From the NCBI RefSeq assembly GCF_016892625.1, contig NZ_JAFEMW010000002.1, positions 620,001 to 684,000 of the forward strand: 64,000 nucleotides of DNA, written 5' to 3'. The position numbers and the translations under genes are program-made. Of the stretch, positions 53,451 through 62,906 are shown piece after piece (position 1 is the first letter of the stretch; the number at the start of each line of letters is the position of its first letter). Under the pieces are notes generated by a model. That model saw only the letters and a program-made list of their open reading frames with translations, did not search any database and was not told the origin of the DNA. This DNA comes from Brevibacterium sp. RIT 803. Its GTDB lineage: Bacteria; Actinomycetota; Actinomycetes; Actinomycetales; Brevibacteriaceae.

Positions 53451-53544
53451 GGGGTTCGAGTAGCGCCGTTTCCAATAGATCCAGCGCTTGGCGATCGGTC
53501 CTCGCCCACGCCTGGCATGGCGTGGTGGATGGGCCCTCGTCTTC

Positions 53545-55128
53545 TCAGTGGAAGAAATGGCGACTCCCGGTCAGGTACATGGTGATCCCCGCCTTCTCGG
53601 CCGCTTCGACGACCTCATCATCGCGGATCGAGCCACCCGGCTGCACAATCGCACTGATACCGGCATCGATGAGGATCTGCAGTCCGTCGGCGAAGGGGAA
53701 GAAAGCATCCGAGGCGGCCACGGCGCCGGTGGCCCTCTCCTCCCCTGCACGTTCGACAGCCAGCTTCGCCGAGTCGACTCGGTTGACCTGGCCCATGCCC
53801 ACGCCCACGGACGCGCCGTCCTTGGCCACGAGAATGGCGTTGGACTTCACTGCACGGCAGGCCTTCCAGGCGAATTCCAGATCGGCCAGGACCTCGGCGG
53901 TCGCGGCTGTGCCTGCGGCCAGGGTCCAGTTCTCCGGGGCATCACCGTCGGCCTGGAACGCATCCCGGTCTTGGAGGAGGAACCCGCCGGTGATCGGTTT
54001 GATCTCCGCAGGTGCGAAGTCGACGTCGCCGAGTTCGAGCAGGCGAAGGTTCTTCTTGCTCGACAGCAGCTCCAGTGCTTCGGCAGAGAAGGAAGGTGCG
54101 GCCAGACACTCGGTGAAGATCGGCTTGATCGAGGCAGCCAGCTCGACATCGACCTCGCGGTTGGTCGCGATGACACCACCATAGGCGGACAGAGAGTCGC
54201 ATTCGTGGGCTGCCTTGTGTGCGGCGGCCGCAGTATCAGCCACAGCGATTCCGCAGGGGTTGGCGTGTTTGATGATCGCCACCGCCGGACGGTCGAAGTC
54301 GAAGGCCGCGCGGATCGCAGCATCGGTGTCCGTGTAGTTGTTGTAGGACATCGCTTTGCCGCCCAGCAGCTTCGCACCGGCGATTCCACGGGTGCCATCG
54401 GAATACACTGCCGCTGCCTGATGAGGGTTCTCGCCGTAGCGCAGGTCCCTCAGCTTCTCCCCGGTCACACCGGCGAAGGCGGGCTTGCCCGCGGCCGATG
54501 CTGCATCCTCGGCTTCTGCCTCCTGCGCACCGGAAGTGAGTTCGGTGGCGAACCAGGAAGCAACGGCCGTGTCATAGGCAGCAGTGTGGGCGAAGGCGCG
54601 AGCGGCGAAACCTCGCCTGGCGTCGAGATCGAAGCCCTGTCCCTGTGCCGCTTCGATGACAGCAGGGTAGTCGCTGGGATCAGTGATGACGGAGACGCTC
54701 GGGTGGTTCTTCGCCGCTGCCCGCACCATGGAGGGTCCTCCGATGTCGATCTGCTCCACACAGTCGTCGAAGCCGGCTCCGCTGGCCACGGTTTCAGCGA
54801 AGGGGTAGAGGTTGACGATGACGAGGTCGAAGGGCTCGATCTCGAGCTCGTCGAGCTGGCTCATGTGATCCGGCTTGCGCGAATCGGCGAGGATGCCGGC
54901 GTGGACTCGCGGGTGCAGTGTCTTCACCCGGCCTTCCAGGCATTCGGGGAATCCTGTCAGCTCTTCGACCTTCGTGACCGCAGCGCCTGCCTCGGCGATC
55001 TTCGCTGCTGTCGAACCGGTGGACACGATCTGCACACCGGCGGCTTGCAGTCCGCGGGCCAGGTCCTCCAATCCCGATTTGTCGTAGACGCTGACGAGCG
55101 CTCTCTTGATCGCGCGGGTTCCTGTCAC
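53545..55128 (-). CDS. purH: Bifunctional AICAR transformylase/IMP cyclohydrolase
   Basis: A 527-residue protein. IMP cyclohydrolase domain: [46 protein letters not shown]. Transformylase domain: [14 protein letters not shown] (catalytic Lys-His region [15 protein letters not shown]) and [12 protein letters not shown]. It carries out the last two steps of purine synthesis. The start is GTG at 55128 with GGAGG four bases upstream. It follows purN by 49 bp and is probably co-transcribed with it and with the DUF3017 gene. Confidence 0.96.
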   Translation of the reverse strand: MTGTRAIKRALVSVYDKSGLEDLARGLQAAGVQIVSTGSTAAKIAEAGAAVTKVEELTGFPECLEGRVKTLHPRVHAGILADSRKPDHMSQLDELEIEPFDLVIVNLYPFAETVASGAGFDDCVEQIDIGGPSMVRAAAKNHPSVSVITDPSDYPAVIEAAQGQGFDLDARRGFAARAFAHTAAYDTAVASWFATELTSGAQEAEAEDAASAAGKPAFAGVTGEKLRDLRYGENPHQAAAVYSDGTRGIAGAKLLGGKAMSYNNYTDTDAAIRAAFDFDRPAVAIIKHANPCGIAVADTAAAAHKAAHECDSLSAYGGVIATNREVDVELAASIKPIFTECLAAPSFSAEALELLSSKKNLRLLELGDVDFAPAEIKPITGGFLLQDRDAFQADGDAPENWTLAAGTAATAEVLADLEFAWKACRAVKSNAILVAKDGASVGVGMGQVNRVDSAKLAVERAGEERATGAVAASDAFFPFADGLQILIDAGISAIVQPGGSIRDDEVVEAAEKAGITMYLTGSRHFFH

Positions 55129-55177
55129 AAGTCCTCCTTGAAGGCTCGATTGCCGTTTCGTGCGGTTGGTGTGTGGG

Positions 55178-55798
55178 TCAGGTTGGGGACGCCGAGGTGG
55201 CATATCCGCTGACATGCCGTCCATCGATGACGAGGTCGTGATGGGCGAGGTGGGTGAGGAGGCGGACGAGTTCGGCTCTCTCCTGAGTTTTGATGCGTTC
55301 GTGCACCGTGTCTTCTGTGTCCTCGTCGTCGACGGGAACCGCGAACTGGGTGATGATCGGGCCCGTATCGACCCCGGAGTCGACGAGGTGGATGGTGCCT
55401 CCGGTGATGCGCACGCCGTGGGCCAGCGCATCACGGACTCCGTGGGCGCCGGGGAACGCCGGCAGCAGAGCCGGATGTGTGTTGATGATCCGGTTGTGAA
55501 AGGCCGCAATGAAATCCTGTCCGAGGATCCGCATGAATCCTGCAGAGATCACCCAATCGGGCGACAGGTCCGCGACGACATCGCGCAGATGGAGGTTCCA
55601 ATCCTCACGACTTGCGCAGTCCTTGGGTCGCACGACGAAAGTGGGGATCGAATGGGCTTTCGCCCGGTCGAGCACACCCGCCGTCTGTGAGTCGGAGCCG
55701 ACCCCGACGATCTCGACTCCACCCTCCGATTCGGCGAATGCGTCGATGACTGCCTGCGTGAGGGTACCCGAGCCGGATGCCAGAAGAACGATGCGCAC
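55178..55798 (-). CDS. purN: Phosphoribosylglycinamide formyltransferase
   Basis: A 206-residue protein. [20 protein letters not shown] at the start, [16 protein letters not shown], and the active-site run [20 protein letters not shown] with [19 protein letters not shown] (His and Asp catalytic). It formylates GAR using 10-formyl-THF. The start is GTG at 55798, with TAGAAT six bases upstream (leaderless). The last residues GYATSASPT are encoded by a copy of the 11-mer repeat. Confidence 0.96.
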   Translation of the reverse strand: MRIVLLASGSGTLTQAVIDAFAESEGGVEIVGVGSDSQTAGVLDRAKAHSIPTFVVRPKDCASREDWNLHLRDVVADLSPDWVISAGFMRILGQDFIAAFHNRIINTHPALLPAFPGAHGVRDALAHGVRITGGTIHLVDSGVDTGPIITQFAVPVDDEDTEDTVHERIKTQERAELVRLLTHLAHHDLVIDGRHVSGYATSASPT

Positions 55799-55804
55799 GG
55801 ACCC

Positions 55805-55810
55805 ATTCTA
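55805..55810 (-). promoter_or_regulatory. purN -10 element, leaderless
   Basis: On the minus strand TAGAAT, six bases (GGGTCC), then GTG of purN. Confidence 0.55.
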
Positions 55811-55905
55811 ACGTTTGAATCATCTGCTGTCGGTCGCGGGCCGAAAGAACGCGGACGCTGACCTCCGTCAAGGCTTTTGCCAGTGGACTGTGACAAACTA
55901 TTGCT

Positions 55906-56352
55906 GTGACGTCACCAAACAATACTGAAGAGAAAAGCGCGCCCACTCCCGATGAGGAGAAGCAGGCCGCGCCCGCTCGACACGGCCTGGTCCTGATCCT
56001 GCTGATCCTCGCCTCGGTCCTGACGTTCACGTATCCGCTTCCGTTCAAGGTCGCGGCGATCGCATTCGCCATTGCCGCCATCGTGTGGTCAATCCGCTAC
56101 ATCATCGCTGTGGTCAGGACGAAGCAGAAGCGCAACATGTCCCTGGGTATTCTGGGCGGCCTGCTCAGCCTCTACCTCATCTTCTCGACGCTCTCGTCCG
56201 TTGTCCTCTGGCCAGTCCAGTCGAAGTATGAGGAGTGCGTACGCGATGCCATCACGCAGCAAGCCCAGCTCTCCTGCACGACGGAATATCAGACCGGCCT
56301 CGGCGATTGGTTCAAGCAGCTGACCGGCCAGGAACTGCCCGGAACGAACTGA
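55906..56352 (+). CDS. Hypothetical membrane protein
   Basis: A 148-residue protein: hydrophilic N-terminus, three membrane helices (about 27-45, 47-67, 78-100) and a C-terminal extracytoplasmic part with two cysteines (YEECVRDAI and LSCTTEYQTGL) that may form a disulfide. Starts with GTG; CAAACT lies six bases before it. It sits between perM and purN, which are adjacent in mycobacteria. Confidence 0.65.
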   Translation: MTSPNNTEEKSAPTPDEEKQAAPARHGLVLILLILASVLTFTYPLPFKVAAIAFAIAAIVWSIRYIIAVVRTKQKRNMSLGILGGLLSLYLIFSTLSSVVLWPVQSKYEECVRDAITQQAQLSCTTEYQTGLGDWFKQLTGQELPGTN

Positions 56353-56430
56353 GGCCTCCTCCGACCGAATCCGCGGTCATCCGGCTCGCCTCTCCCCCTC
56401 GGGGCCGACGCAGGGCTTCGCACCCAGCCG

Positions 56431-56492
56431 TCGGACCCGGCTCAGTCTTCGCCGTCCGACCCGGCTCAGTCTTCGTCAGAGCTCAGTCTTCG
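56431..56492. repeat. 24-bp tandem repeat at the 3' end of the PerM gene
   Basis: Copies at 56431-56451 and 56455-56475 share CGACCCGGCTCAGTCTTCG apart from one base; a third partial copy (56478-56492) is the end of the coding sequence itself and includes the stop codon. Confidence 0.75.
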
Positions 56493-57766
56493 CCTGAATT
56501 GTCGGCGCTTCGTTCATCGGCGATGTGACCGAACGGCTCGTCGTCGATACCGTCTTCCTCATCGGCGGCCCTGGTTCCGGCCTGCATATCCGAGAGCCTG
56601 ATCAGGAGCAGACCCCCGGCCGTCCCCAGCGCCACCCATGCGGTGATGACCACCGCAGATGTCAGCGGCGAGGGCCCGAACGTCGAAAGGCCCACGGGCC
56701 CCATGGCCCCTTGAGCGAAGATCGCAAAGACCTGGAGCACGACGAAGAGCTTGACTGCCGCAGTCGCCAGACCGGGCCATGAGGCCAGCATCACCAGGCG
56801 GGCATGATCTCGCCCGAGGATGACGCTGAGGATTCCGAGCAGTACGAGCAGCACCGGCGCCGCGTTCGTCCACTCTGGGTAGTCCCCGATCAGCAGCTGA
56901 AGCACCGGAACGTGCGGAACTGGTCCTGCCGCAGCATGGAACACCGAGCTCAGGGCTCCGTCTCCCACGCTCACACCGGTGCCTGCGATCCAGGACAATG
57001 AAGCGAAGAGGATTCCCGGAGCGAAGAGGATCTGGATGAGCAGCAGACCCACACCGGCTGACAGCGGGGAGCTGTAACCCTGCAGCGATTGGGCCAATTC
57101 GTTCCATCTCAGCACGATGCCGACGGAGATGACGAGGACCGAGAGGAATGCGGCTCCCCAGAGGAGTCTCTTGACCAGACGGGCCCCTGAGTCCCACACC
57201 TCGCTGTCGAGATCCTGCAACCGCGGGATGTCGTCGACACCGCGGACCCACAGGAAACCGGCCGCCGAGGCGGACAGCAGCATGAGGGCAAGTCGGAAGA
57301 AGCCCGATGGCGCCAGCGTCCCCTCCCCCACCACAAGAGCCAATACGCTCAGGGGTACGGCATAGGCGACGGCGTAGGTCGCCAATGCGAGAAGGACCTG
57401 CTTCCACCGGGATGCGTCCAGGCCATCGGCGTCATCGGGATCTGCTTCTGTGAAGCGCGCGACCAGCCGCTTGGCACCTGCAGCGAAGAAGAACCACACG
57501 CCCAACGTGACCAGGCTCGGTGCCAGAGAGAAGTCGAACCCCATCGTCGACACGCTCAGTCCGTGGACGACGCCCCACAGGGCGAACGCCCACTCCGGGA
57601 TGATCGAATACGGCAGCTGTGAGCCGAGTCCGATGATCCAGAAGACGGTGGCGACGACGAAGGCTGCAGGAACGGCGATGAGGTCGATTCGCAGTGCCTC
57701 CAGGAGTCCCAACAGAACTGGATGGCGATGGGTTCGAGGGTGAGGAGAAGTGTGCATCTCTCTCAT
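56483..57766 (-). CDS. PerM-like membrane protein (DUF6350)
   Basis: A 427-residue protein with about ten membrane helices and an acidic C-terminal tail (DEEDGIDDEPFGHIADERS). Composition, length and position near purN-purH match PerM (Rv0955), which supports cell division under stress in mycobacteria. The ATG at 57766 (or 57757, nine bases on) is taken; the reading to 58357 runs antisense through another gene and is rejected. There is a clear operator-free spacer to the divergent gene. Confidence 0.8.
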   Translation of the reverse strand: MREMHTSPHPRTHRHPVLLGLLEALRIDLIAVPAAFVVATVFWIIGLGSQLPYSIIPEWAFALWGVVHGLSVSTMGFDFSLAPSLVTLGVWFFFAAGAKRLVARFTEADPDDADGLDASRWKQVLLALATYAVAYAVPLSVLALVVGEGTLAPSGFFRLALMLLSASAAGFLWVRGVDDIPRLQDLDSEVWDSGARLVKRLLWGAAFLSVLVISVGIVLRWNELAQSLQGYSSPLSAGVGLLLIQILFAPGILFASLSWIAGTGVSVGDGALSSVFHAAAGPVPHVPVLQLLIGDYPEWTNAAPVLLVLLGILSVILGRDHARLVMLASWPGLATAAVKLFVVLQVFAIFAQGAMGPVGLSTFGPSPLTSAVVITAWVALGTAGGLLLIRLSDMQAGTRAADEEDGIDDEPFGHIADERSADNSGED

Positions 57767-57873
57767 TTTCGCTGACTCGGCGCCTTCATCCTGGTATTGA
57801 CCGCGCGATTCTCCGCAGTGGGAAGTACAATTGCGCCAGGACACGCTTGTAGACAAGAAGGATGCAGCCAACG

Positions 57874-59562
57874 ATGAGCAACGGGAACGACGAACCGAAT
57901 TTCCCGCCACCTCCCAAGAACCCACCCGAGAACAACAGAACGGGATCGGGTTCGGAGACGTCGGCGGACAACAGCACTGGTGATTCGGTGGACACAGGCA
58001 GCTCCGGCTCGCAGGCACCTGCTCGCGGTCCCGAACAGGCTCCGTCCTACCGCGACGACCAGGCTCCTCCATTCGCTGCAAACTCTCAGCCCAACAGCAA
58101 ACAGCCCCCTGGACCCGAGCAGCCCCAGCCTCCGCGCCCCGAGGTGCAGCAGGCCAGCTCTCATCAGGCTCCGAACTACAACGGCGGACACCAGCCAGAC
58201 GGCCAGCAGCAGCCCGGTCAGTACCAGGGTGGCCAGTACCAGGGCGGCCAGTACCAGGGCGGGGCACCTTACTCCGGCGGTCCGTACCAGTCAGGCTCGG
58301 CACAGAATTCGCCCTATCAGTCCGGCCAGCCAGGGCAATCGGCTCAGCCGAGTCCATCCGGCCAATACCAGACCGGTTCGGGCCCTAACGGACAGCGGAC
58401 GGGCTCGGGCCCCGGCCAGTCCCAGGCGATTCCACAACCGGCGCCAGCTCCTGGATTCGCCGGCTCTGCAGCCACCGCTACGCGTGCCGACGCCAACCCC
58501 AAGAAGAAGAGCAGGATGCCTCTCTTCATAGCTCTGGGTTCTGTGGCGCTCGTCATCGTTCTCGTCCTCGTTGGGTTCCTCGTCGTCAACACGGTCAATA
58601 AGAACAACTACGGCCCCGACAAGGTAGCCGAGGACTACGTATCGGCTCTGAGCAAGGGCGACTTCGCTGCAGCTGAGAAGATCGCGCCCTCGCCTCGTCC
58701 GGAAGGAACGAATCTGGACCTCCTGTCCAAAGACTTCACCGACGCGTCCTCGGCGAAGGTCGAGAATGCAAAGGTCGAGTCCTCGAACGTCGATGGTGAC
58801 AAGGGCACAGTCGTCGTCTCCTACGATCTCGACGGTTCCAAATACAACGTTGAGCTGAAGGCGAAGAAGGATGGCAAGCAGGATCTCTTCTTCGACAAGT
58901 GGTCGCTGACCGGGCCTGCGCTCAACGTCATCGCGCTCGACATCCCTGCATCTGATGGCCTCAGCGTCAATGGCAACGACTACAAGGCGAAGGCGGGCAC
59001 CACCTCATTCGCCGTATACCCGGGCAGCTACGATTTCTCGATCCCCAAAAGCAAGTGGGTCGGTGAAGCCAAAGACACTGCAGCGGTGAATTTCCCGCAG
59101 GCCTTCGCTCCGGGTGATAAGCCGAACAACGAAGAGGTGGCTCCGACGACGCTCAATCTTGATCTCGCACCGACCGGTGCCTTCCAGAAGGAAGTTCAGA
59201 AGCAGGTCGAGAAGGAGCTCAAGAAGTGCTTCGACAACAAGGACATCAAGCCCAAGTGCAAGTTCATCAAGTTCGATCCGACTGAGATCCCTGTCGGCGG
59301 CTCCGATAAGAAGCTGGCCGATCTGGCGAAGAAGAACACCGCAGAGTGGGACATGAAGGACATGCCGGAAGTTGAGGCCAGCTTCGGTTCAGGTGACACG
59401 AACACCGGTTCGTTCTTCACCAAGAAGCCGGGCAAGTTCGACTTCACTGTGCAGGGCCAGAAAGCCGGTTCCTCGTACTTCTCCAACGGCAACACGCTGT
59501 CGGTCTCCGGCAGCGTGAAGATCAGTGGAGATAAGCTCTCGGTAGAGTTCTTCGACTTCTGA
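57874..59562 (+). CDS. Large membrane-anchored protein with Pro/Gln/Gly-rich N-terminus
   Basis: A 562-residue protein (566 from the ATG at 57862). Residues 1 to about 205 are disordered, rich in Pro, Gln, Gly and Ser, with GGQYQ repeats. One membrane helix follows (FIALGSVALVIVLVLVGFLVV), then an extracytoplasmic region: a helical DUF4878-like start (DKVAEDYVSALSKGDFAAAE), a beta-rich TcaA-like part and two cysteines (KKCFDNKDIKPKCKF). Proteins of this layout are common and unassigned; it may bind the envelope. AGAAGG lies 12 bases before the ATG. Divergent from the PerM gene. Confidence 0.8.
   Translation: MSNGNDEPNFPPPPKNPPENNRTGSGSETSADNSTGDSVDTGSSGSQAPARGPEQAPSYRDDQAPPFAANSQPNSKQPPGPEQPQPPRPEVQQASSHQAPNYNGGHQPDGQQQPGQYQGGQYQGGQYQGGAPYSGGPYQSGSAQNSPYQSGQPGQSAQPSPSGQYQTGSGPNGQRTGSGPGQSQAIPQPAPAPGFAGSAATATRADANPKKKSRMPLFIALGSVALVIVLVLVGFLVVNTVNKNNYGPDKVAEDYVSALSKGDFAAAEKIAPSPRPEGTNLDLLSKDFTDASSAKVENAKVESSNVDGDKGTVVVSYDLDGSKYNVELKAKKDGKQDLFFDKWSLTGPALNVIALDIPASDGLSVNGNDYKAKAGTTSFAVYPGSYDFSIPKSKWVGEAKDTAAVNFPQAFAPGDKPNNEEVAPTTLNLDLAPTGAFQKEVQKQVEKELKKCFDNKDIKPKCKFIKFDPTEIPVGGSDKKLADLAKKNTAEWDMKDMPEVEASFGSGDTNTGSFFTKKPGKFDFTVQGQKAGSSYFSNGNTLSVSGSVKISGDKLSVEFFDF
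58216..58260 (+). repeat. Three 15-bp in-frame repeats
   Basis: Units of GGCCAGTACCAGGGC (58216-58230, 58231-58245, 58246-58260; the first has two changes) encode GQYQG three times in the disordered region of the membrane protein. Confidence 0.8.
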
Positions 59563-59588
59563 TTCGATTCGTCGATGACGTTCGTCAC

Positions 59589-59624
59589 CGTTCTCGCCGA
59601 GGTGGTCCCACCGCGGTGAGAACG
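59589..59624 (+). terminator. Hairpin after the Gln-rich membrane protein
   Basis: 11-bp stem with one G-U pair (59589-59599 and 59614-59624), 27 bp past the stop. The left arm and loop contain a copy of the 11-mer repeat (59595-59605). Confidence 0.55.
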
Positions 59625-59630
59625 CGCAGC

Positions 59631-59668
59631 AAGGAGGGCCTGAGTTCTGCAGAACTCAGGCCCTCCTT
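59631..59668. terminator. Perfect 38-bp palindrome, bidirectional terminator
   Basis: 19-bp arms with no spacer: AAGGAGGGCCTGAGTTCTG and its exact complement. Ends 11 bp before the amidase stop, on the shared 3' side of two convergent genes. As a cruciform or hairpin it is the strongest in the window. Confidence 0.85.
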
Positions 59669-59678
59669 CATGTCGTCG

Positions 59679-61079
59679 TCAGCTCATCGAGGCCCGGACA
59701 GGAGCCGGCACTCGCGCTGCCCGTTCGAACCAGGACCCGGCCGCCATCACAAGCTCATCGGCGAAGCGACGTCCCGAGATCTGGGCGCCGATGGTGCGCC
59801 CGTCCTTCGTGTAGCCGGCCAGGACGGTGCCCGCTGGCTGTTCCGACATGTTGTAGGGCATGGTGAAGCCGATGTGTCCCATCGGTTCGTCGGCCTTCGG
59901 GTAGGGCATGGGCTGTTCGGCTGGAAACGCTGCATCGGGTGAGACGGGCGAGATGACAAGGTCGTAGGCTGCGGTGGCTGCCACGCTGCGACGTCTGATC
60001 TCCTGCACGCTGTGGTAGCACTCCATGAGGCGCAGTCCCGTGACGTCGGCACCTCCCTGGGCCCATTGCTGGATGTAGGGCAGGATGAGTGCCTGTTCCT
60101 CCACCGGCAGGGCATGGAGGTCACTCCATGAGCGCACACGCCAGAACAGGTCCATATCTCTCAGCAGCTCATCATCGATGAACGGGGTGACGGTGTCGAC
60201 GACGGCTCCGGCTTGTGCGAAGCGGTCAGCAGCCTCGGCGATGGTGGACGCGATCTCCGGGCTGACGGGCTCTCCGCATCCAGCATCGAGCTGGAGTCCG
60301 ATCTTCATCCCCTTCGGGTCGAAGTCGGAACGGTCGGAGGCCTCGTCGGCGGCGACTGGCAGGCTGGAGTAGTCACGGTCGTCGGGGGCGGAGATGACGT
60401 CCATCGCGGCCTTGACGTCGGCCATCGTTCTGGCCAGCGGCCCGGCGCACCGGCCCATGTACGGGGCGTCGAGCGGAACCCGGCCGAAGCTGGGCTTGAG
60501 GCCTGCCAGTCCCAGCCAGGTGCAGGGCAGACGGATCGAGCCGCCGATGTCGGAACCGATGTGGATGGGGCCGTAGCCGGCAGCGGCGGAGGCACCGGCG
60601 CCCGCGCTCGATCCGCCGGTGGTCAGGCTCGGATCAAGGGGCGAGCGGGTGATGCCGTGCAGTGAGGAGACGCCGGAGGAGAGCATGCCCCAGTCGGGCA
60701 TCGTCGTCGATCCGATGATGACCGCGCCGGCTTCTTCGAGGCGCTGCGTGATGGGGGCGTCGTGAGTCGACACCGGCACCTCGACCCAGGCATGTCCGCT
60801 GGGCATCGGCACTCCACTGCGTGCGATGTTCTCCTTGATCGTGACCGGGACCCCGTCGAGGGGACTGAGAGATCGGCCCTCGCGCCAACGGGTGGCGCTG
60901 GCTTCAGCCGCAGCTCGGGAGCGCTCATCGTCGCGGTGGTGGAGGGCGTTGATGACGGGTTCGCATTCATCCATCCGATCCACGACTGCGCAGAGGACCT
61001 CGAGTGGGTCGAAGTCTCCTGAGGTGTAGCCGCTGGTCATGGCTACTGCTGTGTGGTCGGCAAGCGTGGTGTGGCTCAT
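59679..61079 (-). CDS. Amidase-signature-family amidase
   Basis: A 466-residue protein. LDGVPVTIKENIA carries the catalytic Lys, TTGGSSAGAGASAAAGYGP holds the two catalytic Ser residues, and GSDIGGSIRLPCTWLGLAGLKPSFGRVP completes the signature. It hydrolyses amide bonds in a small substrate. AAAGGA lies six bases before the ATG at 61079. It is 51 bp downstream of, and probably co-transcribed with, a dipeptide-type ABC transporter, so it may act on the imported amide or peptide. Confidence 0.88.
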   Translation of the reverse strand: MSHTTLADHTAVAMTSGYTSGDFDPLEVLCAVVDRMDECEPVINALHHRDDERSRAAAEASATRWREGRSLSPLDGVPVTIKENIARSGVPMPSGHAWVEVPVSTHDAPITQRLEEAGAVIIGSTTMPDWGMLSSGVSSLHGITRSPLDPSLTTGGSSAGAGASAAAGYGPIHIGSDIGGSIRLPCTWLGLAGLKPSFGRVPLDAPYMGRCAGPLARTMADVKAAMDVISAPDDRDYSSLPVAADEASDRSDFDPKGMKIGLQLDAGCGEPVSPEIASTIAEAADRFAQAGAVVDTVTPFIDDELLRDMDLFWRVRSWSDLHALPVEEQALILPYIQQWAQGGADVTGLRLMECYHSVQEIRRRSVAATAAYDLVISPVSPDAAFPAEQPMPYPKADEPMGHIGFTMPYNMSEQPAGTVLAGYTKDGRTIGAQISGRRFADELVMAAGSWFERAARVPAPVRASMS

Positions 61080-61130
61080 CTGCCGTCCTTTCTTCTGTGG
61101 CATCTTGAGGTCAGTGGCGCGGCGGCGGGT

Positions 61131-62906
61131 TCAGGTGGCTGAGGCGAGCGCTCCCGCCAGGCTGGGGGTGGCCGCGATGAGGCTGCGGGTGTATTCCTCA
61201 CGCGGGTGGGCGTAGATGTCCTCAGTCGACCCTGATTCGACGATGTGCCCGTCTTTCATGACGATGACGTCAGAGCACAGGTGCTTGACGACCCCGAGGT
61301 CGTGGGAGACGAAGAGCAGAGTCAGCGCGTAGTCATCGACGAGGTCGGTAAGCAGGTTGAGGACCTGGGAGCGCACGGAGACGTCGAGCGCGGAGACGGG
61401 CTCATCGGCGACCAGAATCTGCGGCCGGGTCACCAGCGCCCGGGCGATCGAGATCCTCTGTCGCTGCCCGCCGGAGAATTGGTGCGGATAGCGGCGCATC
61501 GCCTTCGTGTCCAGATCCACGGCCAGCAGCATCTCCTCGACCCTGGCAAGCCGCTCTTCTCGTGCGGTACCGCGGGCAACGAGGGGCTCGGAGACGATGT
61601 CTTCGACCCGCATGCGGGGATCGAGGGAGGCGAAGGGGTCTTGGAAGACGATCTGCAGATCGTCGCGCAGCGATCTCAGCGCCGATGAGCTCGCCGATTC
61701 CACACGGATGTCGCCGACCCGCACACGCCCCGCGGTCGGACGATCCAATCCGGAGAGGAGATTGAGCAAGGTCGATTTGCCCGACCCCGACTCCCCCACG
61801 ATTCCCAGGCGCTGCCCGGAAGCGACGCTGAAGGTGATGTCATCGAGTGCGCGAACCGGGGATCGTCGCCGCAGCAGCAGACCGCGCGATCGGAAGTGCT
61901 TCGAGACTCCGCTGACATCGATGAGCGGTGCGGATCCGTCGCCTGTGGATGTTTCCCTCGCCGAGGCGGGTGCCGGCTCTCGCACATCGGCTGGCCCGTC
62001 GGCAGCGGACTGCTCGTCCTCGTCGTCCGACCCTGCTTCGTCAATCGGTCCGGCCCCGTCAACCGGTCCGGCGTATGACAGCGCAGTCTTGAGAGTGAAG
62101 AGCTTCCCGTGCGCGTCGGTGGCATCGAGGTCAGAGGAGGCCAGCAGTCCGCGAGTGTATTCGTGCTGTGGGTCGGTGAAGATCTGCGTCACGCTGCCGG
62201 TCTCGACGATGCGACCGGCGTACATGACAATGACCCTGTCACAGACTCCGGCGACGACGGCCAGGTCGTGGGTGATGAAGAGCAGTCCTGCCTGCACTGT
62301 GGCAACGCGTTCGGAGATGAGATCGAGCATGTGCTTCTGCACAGTGACGTCGAGTGCGGTGGTCGGTTCGTCGCAGATGAGCAGCCGCGGCGAGTTCGCC
62401 AGAGCGATCGCCAACATCACGCGCTGTCGCTGACCGCCCGACATCTGGTGCGGGTAGGCGTAGCGGGCACTGTTCGGATCGGGCAAGTGCACGCTTGTCA
62501 GCAGGTCGAGGACTCGTCCTGGAATGTCACCGCGGGCCACTTCACCATGGATGCGAAGCACCTCGGCGATCTGGTCGCCGATGCGCATCAGCGGGTTGAG
62601 TGCGCTCATCGGCTCCTGGAACACCATGGACACGAGGTCCGAACGCATCTTGGCGAGGGTCCTCTCCTTCGCATCAAGGATGTTTCCGGCAAAGCCCTGG
62701 AGCGACACGGTGCCCTGTGCCTGCAGCTCTTCGGGCAGCAGTCCCATCACTGACTGTGCCGTCAGTGACTTTCCCGACCCTGATTCGCCGATGAGTCCGA
62801 CCCTCTCACCGGGAGCCAGGCTCAGAGACACGTCGTGGAGAACAGGTGCCTCGGCGCCTGTTGGGGTGATGGTGAGGTTGCGGACCTCGAGCAGGTTCTC
62901 AGCCAT
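61131..62906 (-). CDS. Dual-domain peptide ABC transporter ATP-binding protein (DppD-DppF fusion)
   Basis: A 591-residue protein with two complete nucleotide-binding domains. Domain 1: GESGSGKSLTAQS, signature YPHQMSGGQRQRVM, Walker B LLICDEPTTALD. An acidic Ala/Asp/Glu linker (about 275-330) follows, then domain 2: GESGSGKSTLLNL, YPHQFSGGQRQRIS, LVADEPVSALD. This is the Dpp/Opp arrangement fused into one chain. The ATG overlaps the permease stop by 8 bases. The long upstream frame to 63239 is antisense of the permease region and is rejected. Confidence 0.93.
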   Translation of the reverse strand: MAENLLEVRNLTITPTGAEAPVLHDVSLSLAPGERVGLIGESGSGKSLTAQSVMGLLPEELQAQGTVSLQGFAGNILDAKERTLAKMRSDLVSMVFQEPMSALNPLMRIGDQIAEVLRIHGEVARGDIPGRVLDLLTSVHLPDPNSARYAYPHQMSGGQRQRVMLAIALANSPRLLICDEPTTALDVTVQKHMLDLISERVATVQAGLLFITHDLAVVAGVCDRVIVMYAGRIVETGSVTQIFTDPQHEYTRGLLASSDLDATDAHGKLFTLKTALSYAGPVDGAGPIDEAGSDDEDEQSAADGPADVREPAPASARETSTGDGSAPLIDVSGVSKHFRSRGLLLRRRSPVRALDDITFSVASGQRLGIVGESGSGKSTLLNLLSGLDRPTAGRVRVGDIRVESASSSALRSLRDDLQIVFQDPFASLDPRMRVEDIVSEPLVARGTAREERLARVEEMLLAVDLDTKAMRRYPHQFSGGQRQRISIARALVTRPQILVADEPVSALDVSVRSQVLNLLTDLVDDYALTLLFVSHDLGVVKHLCSDVIVMKDGHIVESGSTEDIYAHPREEYTRSLIAATPSLAGALASAT

